A stretch of DNA of 27,229 nucleotides from positions 1 through 27,229 of the forward strand of contig DATLYF010000105.1 in the NCBI GenBank assembly GCA_035575095.1. Reading direction: 5' to 3'. Positions within the stretch are counted from its first letter, which is position 1; each line of letters begins with the position of its first letter. Source of the stretch: DATLYF01 sp035575095 (GTDB lineage: Bacteria; Pseudomonadota; Gammaproteobacteria; Competibacterales; Competibacteraceae). A program made the translations under genes and the position numbers. Below the pieces are notes generated by a model. The model was given only the letters and a program-made list of their open reading frames with translations. It did not search any database and had not been told where the DNA came from. Below, in pieces: positions 23,199 to 27,229 of the stretch.

Positions 23199-24752
23199 AT
23201 GAAAGTGCGTGCACAAATCGGCATGGTCCTGAACCTGGACAAGTGCATCGGCTGTCACACCTGCTCGGTGACCTGCAAGAACGTCTGGACCTCGCGCGAG
23301 GGCATGGAGTACGCCTGGTTCAACAACGTCGAGACCAAGCCCGGCATCGGCTATCCCAAGGACTGGGAAAACCAAAAGCGCTGGAACGGCGGCTGGGCGC
23401 GGAAAAGCAACGGCAAGCTGGAGCCCAAGCAAGGCGGGCGCTGGCGCATCCTGGCCAACATCTTCGCCAACCCGGATCTGCCGGAGATCGACGACTACTA
23501 CGAGCCCTGGGACTACGACTACGCCCATCTGCAGAACGCCCCAGAGTCCAAGGCCATGCCCGTGGCCCGGCCGCGCTCGGCCATTACCGGGCAGCGCCTG
23601 GAGAAGATCGAGTGGGGTCCGAACTGGGAAGAGATCCTCGGCACCGAGTTCGAGAAGCGCTCCAAGGACTACAACTTCGAGCAGGTGCAGAAGGAGATCT
23701 ACGGCCAGTTCGAGAACACCTTCATGATGTACCTGCCGCGGCTGTGCGAGCACTGCCTCAATCCGGCCTGCGTCGCCTCCTGCCCATCGGGAGCGATCTA
23801 CAAACGCGAGGAGGACGGCATCGTCCTGATCGACCAGGATAAGTGCCGCGGCTGGCGCATGTGCGTCTCCGGCTGCCCGTACAAGAAGATCTACTACAAC
23901 TGGAACACCGGCAAGTCGGAGAAGTGCATCTTCTGCTACCCGCGCATCGAGGCGGGCCAGCCCACGGTGTGCTCGGAGACCTGTGTCGGACGCATCCGCT
24001 ACCTCGGCGTGCTGCTCTACGATGCCGACCGTATCGAAGCTGCTGCCAGCGTGCGCGACGAGAAGGACCTCTACCAGGCCCAGCTCGATATGTTCCTCGA
24101 CCCATTCGACCCGGTCGTGCAGGAAGCGGCGCGCCGCGAGGGCATCCCCGAGGCCTGGCTGAAAGCCGCCCAGGAATCGCCGGTGTACAAGATGGCGCTG
24201 GACTGGAAGGTGGCCTTCCCGCTACATCCCGAGTACCGCACCCTGCCCATGGTCTGGTACATCCCGCCGCTGTCGCCCATCCAGTCGGCGGCCGAAGCGG
24301 GCAAGATCGGCCTCAACGGCATCATCCCCGATGTCGACGCGCTGCGCATTCCGCTGCGCTATCTGGCCAACCTGCTCACCGCCGGCGACGAGAAGCCGGT
24401 GAAGCTGGCCCTGGAGCGCATGCTGGCGATGCGCGCCTACATGCGCGCCAAGACCGTCGACGGCGAGATCCGCCAGGACGTGCTGGATGCCGTGGGGCTG
24501 CGCCTCGACCAGGTGGAGGCCATGTACCGCTACATGGCCATCGCCAACTACGAGGACCGTTTCGTCATCCCCACCAGCCACCGCGAGTACGCCTCGAGCA
24601 CCTTCGATGCCTTCGGCGAGCGCGGCGGCTGCGGCTTCAGCTTCGGCAACGGCTGCTCCGGCGGTAGTACGCCCACCAACCTGTTCGGGGCCAAGAAATT
24701 GACCCATCGCAAGGCCGAGCCGATTCGGGTGGAGCCTAATAGTCGCGACTGA
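23199..24752 (+). CDS. narH: Respiratory nitrate reductase beta subunit NarH
   Basis: An electron-transfer subunit of 517 residues carrying four Fe-S clusters. Cysteine groups are visible in order: CIGCHTCSVTC (16-26), CEHCLNPACVASCP, CRGWRMCVSGCP and CIFC...CSETC. The Trp in CRGWRMC replaces a cysteine, which marks the [3Fe-4S] cluster as in E. coli NarH. It passes electrons from NarI haem to NarG. The C-terminal part is somewhat unusual: a Gly/Ser-rich GGCGFSFGNGCSGGS stretch, not an Fe-S motif, precedes the basic tail. GGAGG within the end of narG lies 10 bases before the ATG. Confidence 0.97.
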   Translation: MKVRAQIGMVLNLDKCIGCHTCSVTCKNVWTSREGMEYAWFNNVETKPGIGYPKDWENQKRWNGGWARKSNGKLEPKQGGRWRILANIFANPDLPEIDDYYEPWDYDYAHLQNAPESKAMPVARPRSAITGQRLEKIEWGPNWEEILGTEFEKRSKDYNFEQVQKEIYGQFENTFMMYLPRLCEHCLNPACVASCPSGAIYKREEDGIVLIDQDKCRGWRMCVSGCPYKKIYYNWNTGKSEKCIFCYPRIEAGQPTVCSETCVGRIRYLGVLLYDADRIEAAASVRDEKDLYQAQLDMFLDPFDPVVQEAARREGIPEAWLKAAQESPVYKMALDWKVAFPLHPEYRTLPMVWYIPPLSPIQSAAEAGKIGLNGIIPDVDALRIPLRYLANLLTAGDEKPVKLALERMLAMRAYMRAKTVDGEIRQDVLDAVGLRLDQVEAMYRYMAIANYEDRFVIPTSHREYASSTFDAFGERGGCGFSFGNGCSGGSTPTNLFGAKKLTHRKAEPIRVEPNSRD

Positions 24753-24799
24753 GTCATGCACCCCCTCCCTGCACCGCGCACCGGAGCGGGATCGCCAAC

Positions 24800-24819
24800 C
24801 CCTCCCCCTTAGGGGAGGG
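24800..24819 (+). repeat. Palindrome between narH and narJ
   Basis: A perfect 8-bp stem CCCTCCCC/GGGGAGGG (24800-24807 with 24812-24819) with loop CTTA. It stands 27 bases before the narJ start, ahead of the separate TAGGAG ribosome binding site. Confidence 0.75.
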
Positions 24820-24846
24820 TGCGGTCGGGGGATTTAGGAGACGACC

Positions 24847-25557
24847 ATGCAAATCCTGAAAGCCCTATCCGCGCTGCTGACCTACCCCCAGCAGCCGCTC
24901 ATCGACGCTCTGCCGGAACTGGTGGAGGTAGTGGACGGCGATCCCGTCCTGCCGCGGGAGACGCGGCTGTCGGTGCTGGAGCTCATCGCCGAACTGGAGA
25001 GCACCGATCTGTTCGAGCTGCAGGAGCACTACGTGGCCTTGTTCGACCGCGGCCGCCAGCTCTCCCTGCACCTGTTCGAGCACGTCCACGGCGAGTCCCG
25101 CGCCCGCGGCCAGGCCATGGTGGAACTGATGGAGATCTACCGCCGCCACGGCTTCCAGCTCGACGCCCGGGAGCTGCCGGACTATGTGCCGCTGTTCCTG
25201 GAATTCCTGGGCAACGCCTGGAACGCCGAGACGCGGCAGTTGCTGAGCGATGCCATGCCGGTACTGAGCCTGCTCGGTGCCCGCCTGGCCGAGCGCAGCA
25301 GCAGCTACTCAGCCATCTTCGATGCTTTGGAGGCGATCGGCGGCAGCCCCGCCGAGCGCGATGCCATCCGCGATCAGGCGCGCACCGAGGGCCCCGATGA
25401 AACCGTGGTCAACATGGACAAGATCTGGGAGGAAGAGGCGGTGACCTTCATGGGCAACCCCTCCACCTGTGGCGTCCAGACTAGTGGCAACGGCAATGCC
25501 CAACCAGTGCAGTGGGTCAAGAACCGCACTACACGCGACCCCGGAAACAACCGATAA
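24847..25557 (+). CDS. narJ: Nitrate reductase assembly chaperone NarJ
   Basis: A protein of 236 residues of the TorD/DmsD/NarJ chaperone family: KALSALLTYPQQPL at the N-terminus, LQEHYVALFDRGRQLSLHLFEHVHGESRARGQAM in the middle (the most conserved NarJ block) and LPDYVPLFLEFL. In E. coli NarJ binds the NarG N-terminal helix and a second site, allows FS0 and Mo-cofactor insertion, and controls docking to NarI. It is not part of the final enzyme. TAGGAG lies 7 bases before the ATG. The C-terminal 40 residues are low in conservation (Asn/Gly/Thr-rich). Confidence 0.95.
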   Translation: MQILKALSALLTYPQQPLIDALPELVEVVDGDPVLPRETRLSVLELIAELESTDLFELQEHYVALFDRGRQLSLHLFEHVHGESRARGQAMVELMEIYRRHGFQLDARELPDYVPLFLEFLGNAWNAETRQLLSDAMPVLSLLGARLAERSSSYSAIFDALEAIGGSPAERDAIRDQARTEGPDETVVNMDKIWEEEAVTFMGNPSTCGVQTSGNGNAQPVQWVKNRTTRDPGNNR

Positions 25558-25559
25558 CC

Positions 25560-25574
25560 CTCCCTTTTAGGGAG
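25560..25574 (+). repeat. Short palindrome between narJ and narI
   Basis: CTCCC/GGGAG (25560-25564 with 25570-25574), loop TTTTA; 5-bp core of the CCCTCCC type, directly after the narJ stop codon. Confidence 0.5.
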
Positions 25575-25603
25575 AGAAGAAAAGTCTTAGCGAGGACCCA
25601 ACC

Positions 25604-26284
25604 ATGTCCTATCTCGACACCCTGCTGTTCGGCGTCTACCCCTATCTGGCCGGTACCGTATTCCTGGTCGGTAGCCTGGTCCGCTTCGAACGCGACCAAT
25701 ACACCTGGAAAGCCCACTCCAGTCAGATGCTCTCCAAGCGCAACCTGCGCAAGGCCAGCACCTTCTTCCACGTCGGTATCCTCGGCATCTTCCTCGGCCA
25801 TTTCTTCGGCCTGCTCACCCCGCCTGCAGTGTTCCACGCTCTGGGCTTCAGCGACAGCGGTAAGCAGCTCCTGGCCATCGTTGCCGGCGGCATCTTCGGC
25901 GCCATGTGCTTCTACGGCCTGACCCTGCTGGTGCACCGCCGCCTCACCGATCCGCGGGTGCGCGCCAACTCCAGCCGCATGGACATCTTCATCCTGCTGC
26001 TGCTGTACGTGCAGCTCATCCTCGGGCTGCTCACCATCCCAGTGTCGCTGTTCCATTTGGACGGCCAAAACATGCTCGCCCTCATGGGTTGGGCGCGCAA
26101 CGTCGTCACCTTCGACCCGATCGAGGCGGTGTCCTCGTTGCAGGACGTGGGCTTCCTGTTCCGCCTGCACCTGGTGCTGGGCATGACCGTGTTCCTGGTG
26201 TTTCCCTTCTCGCGCCTGGTGCATATCTGGAGCGTGCCGGTGGGCTACATCACCCGGCCGTATCAGGTGGTGCGGCAACGCTAA
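25604..26284 (+). CDS. narI: Respiratory nitrate reductase gamma subunit NarI
   Basis: A membrane cytochrome b of 226 residues with five transmembrane helices. The four haem-ligand histidines are present at the E. coli positions or close to them: His56 and His66 (FFHVGILGIFLGHFFG), His189 (FRLHLVLGM) and His207 (RLVHIWS). NarI oxidises quinol at the periplasmic side and sends electrons through two b haems to NarH, so the complex generates proton-motive force. A GCGAGGA stretch lies about 7 bases before the ATG. The C-terminus VGYITRPYQVVRQR is typical. Confidence 0.97.
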   Translation: MSYLDTLLFGVYPYLAGTVFLVGSLVRFERDQYTWKAHSSQMLSKRNLRKASTFFHVGILGIFLGHFFGLLTPPAVFHALGFSDSGKQLLAIVAGGIFGAMCFYGLTLLVHRRLTDPRVRANSSRMDIFILLLLYVQLILGLLTIPVSLFHLDGQNMLALMGWARNVVTFDPIEAVSSLQDVGFLFRLHLVLGMTVFLVFPFSRLVHIWSVPVGYITRPYQVVRQR

Positions 26285-26295
26285 GGACCGCTATA

Positions 26296-26321
26296 CCCTC
26301 CCCCTCCCCGGAGGGGGAGGG
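26296..26321 (+). repeat. Palindrome between narI and the carbonic anhydrase gene
   Basis: A 12-bp perfect inverted repeat CCCTCCCCCTCC (26296-26307) / GGAGGGGGAGGG (26310-26321), the longest of the family. Only weak ribosome-binding sequence, GAGGAG, follows before the ATG at 26346. It is 11 bases after the narI stop and has no T-run. Confidence 0.75.
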
Positions 26322-26345
26322 CCGAGGAGCACGAGGAGCGCCGCC

Positions 26346-27011
26346 ATGCAGGATTTGCAGAAATTCATCGCCGGCTTCTGTCGCTTCCAGGAGAACTACC
26401 TGGCCGAGGACGGATTGTTCTCCACCCTGCGCGAGGGCCAGCAGCCGACCACGCTGCTCATCGGCTGCTGCGACTCGCGGGTGGACCCGGCCCTGCTCAC
26501 CGGTTGCGATCCAGGCGACATCTTCGTGGTGCGCAACGTCGCCAACCTGGTGCCGCCGTGCGTAGACGACGGCCACTTCCACGGTACCAGCGCCGGTATC
26601 GAGTTCGCCGTCTGCGGATTGCAGGTGCAGCGCATCATCGTGCTCGGCCATGCCCGCTGCGGCGGCATCCGCGCCTTGCTGGAGCCGCGCCGACTCAACG
26701 ACGACACTGATTTCCTCGGGCACTGGATGCGCTTCGCCGCGCCTGCCCGCGACCAAGTCCTGCACGAACTGGCCCACAAGAGTCCGGAGCAGCGACAGCG
26801 CGCCTGCGAGCAAGCCACCATCCTGCTCTCCCTGGACAACCTGCTCACCTATCCCTGGGTGCGGCGACGCGTGGAAGCCGGACAGCTGATTCTGCACGGC
26901 TGGTATTTCGACATCGACGCCGGCGCCCTGCTCGCCTATTCCCCGCGCCGCCAGGAATTCTTGCCCGTCGTCTGTCCGCTGGAGCGACCGGCCCGGCCCC
27001 GGGCCGCCTGA
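26346..27011 (+). CDS. Beta-class carbonic anhydrase
   Basis: A protein of 221 residues that interconverts CO2 and bicarbonate in the cytoplasm. Zinc ligands are Cys41 of CCDSR (C-x-D-x-R, with catalytic Asp43 and Arg45), His102 and Cys105 of GHARCGGI. GDIFVVRNVANLVPP and HGTSAGIEFAV are further beta-class blocks. It lies 61 bp after narI in the same direction and 10 bp before the isomerase gene, so it is probably co-transcribed with the nar genes. This is not part of the classical narGHJI set. Confidence 0.94.
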   Translation: MQDLQKFIAGFCRFQENYLAEDGLFSTLREGQQPTTLLIGCCDSRVDPALLTGCDPGDIFVVRNVANLVPPCVDDGHFHGTSAGIEFAVCGLQVQRIIVLGHARCGGIRALLEPRRLNDDTDFLGHWMRFAAPARDQVLHELAHKSPEQRQRACEQATILLSLDNLLTYPWVRRRVEAGQLILHGWYFDIDAGALLAYSPRRQEFLPVVCPLERPARPRAA

Positions 27012-27021
27012 GAGAACCGCC

Positions 27022-27229
27022 ATGAACATCGCCATCACCGTCAACGGCGTGAACATCCCCGAGCACGCCATCCTCGCCGAGATGCAGCACCATCCCGCCG
27101 CCCGCGGCGAAGACGCCCTGCACCGCGCCGCCGTGGCCCTGGTGGTGCGCGAGCTGCTGCGCCAAGAGGCTGCCCGCCAGGACATCATCGCCGACGAAGC
27201 CGGCATCGACCCCGAAGAAGGGCGCATCA
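27022..27229 (+). CDS. Parvulin-type peptidyl-prolyl isomerase, N-terminal part (cut by window end)
   Basis: Only the first 69 residues are present. VNGVNIPEHAILAEMQHHPA and the following helix ALHRAAVALVVRELLRQEAARQDI resemble the N-terminal chaperone-like part of PpiC/SurA/NifM-like isomerases, which are often found at the end of nar gene clusters in proteobacteria. The catalytic parvulin domain would lie beyond the window. A role in maturation of the nitrate reductase is plausible, but the call rests on this N-terminal segment and on position. GAGAGAA lies 6 bases before the ATG. Confidence 0.7.
   Translation, partial: MNIAITVNGVNIPEHAILAEMQHHPAARGEDALHRAAVALVVRELLRQEAARQDIIADEAGIDPEEGRI

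Noticed and set aside
16104..26321. Palindromes as a CRISPR array or intrinsic terminators
   Set aside because: They are kilobases apart with no spacers, and none is followed by a T-run.

Overview
The window is GC-rich DNA with closely packed genes, interrupted by a few AT-rich islands that look like promoters. The gene set (NarX-NarL, NarG-type nitrate reductase, a NarK1-NarK2 fusion, AlaC next to homoserine dehydrogenase, a PatZ-like acetyltransferase, an outer-membrane porin) points to a nitrate-respiring gammaproteobacterium. Genus cannot be read from the sequence; a Chromatiales-like relative is only a guess.

Left part (1-9.3 kb): the 3' part of a 2OG-Fe(II) oxygenase, a convergent YihY/BrkB membrane protein overlapping it by 83 bp, and a divergent CaiB-type CoA-transferase. 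A tungstate-type binding protein (TupA) without its permease or ATPase follows, then a porin. Convergent to the porin is a one-component regulator with an excisionase-like HTH and a molybdate-binding-like domain. A PatZ-like ACS/GNAT fusion diverges from the regulator. The TupA/regulator pair is probably an oxyanion (W/Mo) locus; molybdenum is the metal needed by the nitrate reductase downstream.

Middle (9.3-13.4 kb): on the minus strand, a fatty acid hydroxylase/sterol desaturase-like protein, then alaC and hom joined by an ATGA overlap. A small Mth938-domain protein lies on the plus strand.

Right part (13.4-27.2 kb): a nitrate respiration island. narXL (minus strand, ATGA overlap) encodes the nitrate sensor and regulator. 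Divergent from it is the cluster narK1K2-narG-narH-narJ-narI, a beta-carbonic anhydrase, and the start of a parvulin-type peptidyl-prolyl isomerase cut by the window end. The narK promoter carries a perfect FNR box, an IHF consensus and a NarL 7-2-7 site, in the same order as in the E. coli narG promoter. A second NarL 7-2-7 site lies upstream of narX.

Most notable: (i) between narX and narK there is a 51-codon ORF that copies the NarG N-terminus, with its own ribosome binding site, ending where the FS0 cluster histidine should be. Its 5' half is diverged from narG and its 3' half is 76/77 identical. (ii) CCCTCCC/GGGAGGG palindromes occupy the longer gaps of the nar cluster (narK-narG, narH-narJ, narJ-narI, narI-carbonic anhydrase), and one stands before the 51-codon ORF. 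(iii) A carbonic anhydrase gene sits inside the nar gene string. No tRNA, rRNA, CRISPR array or insertion sequence was recognised.
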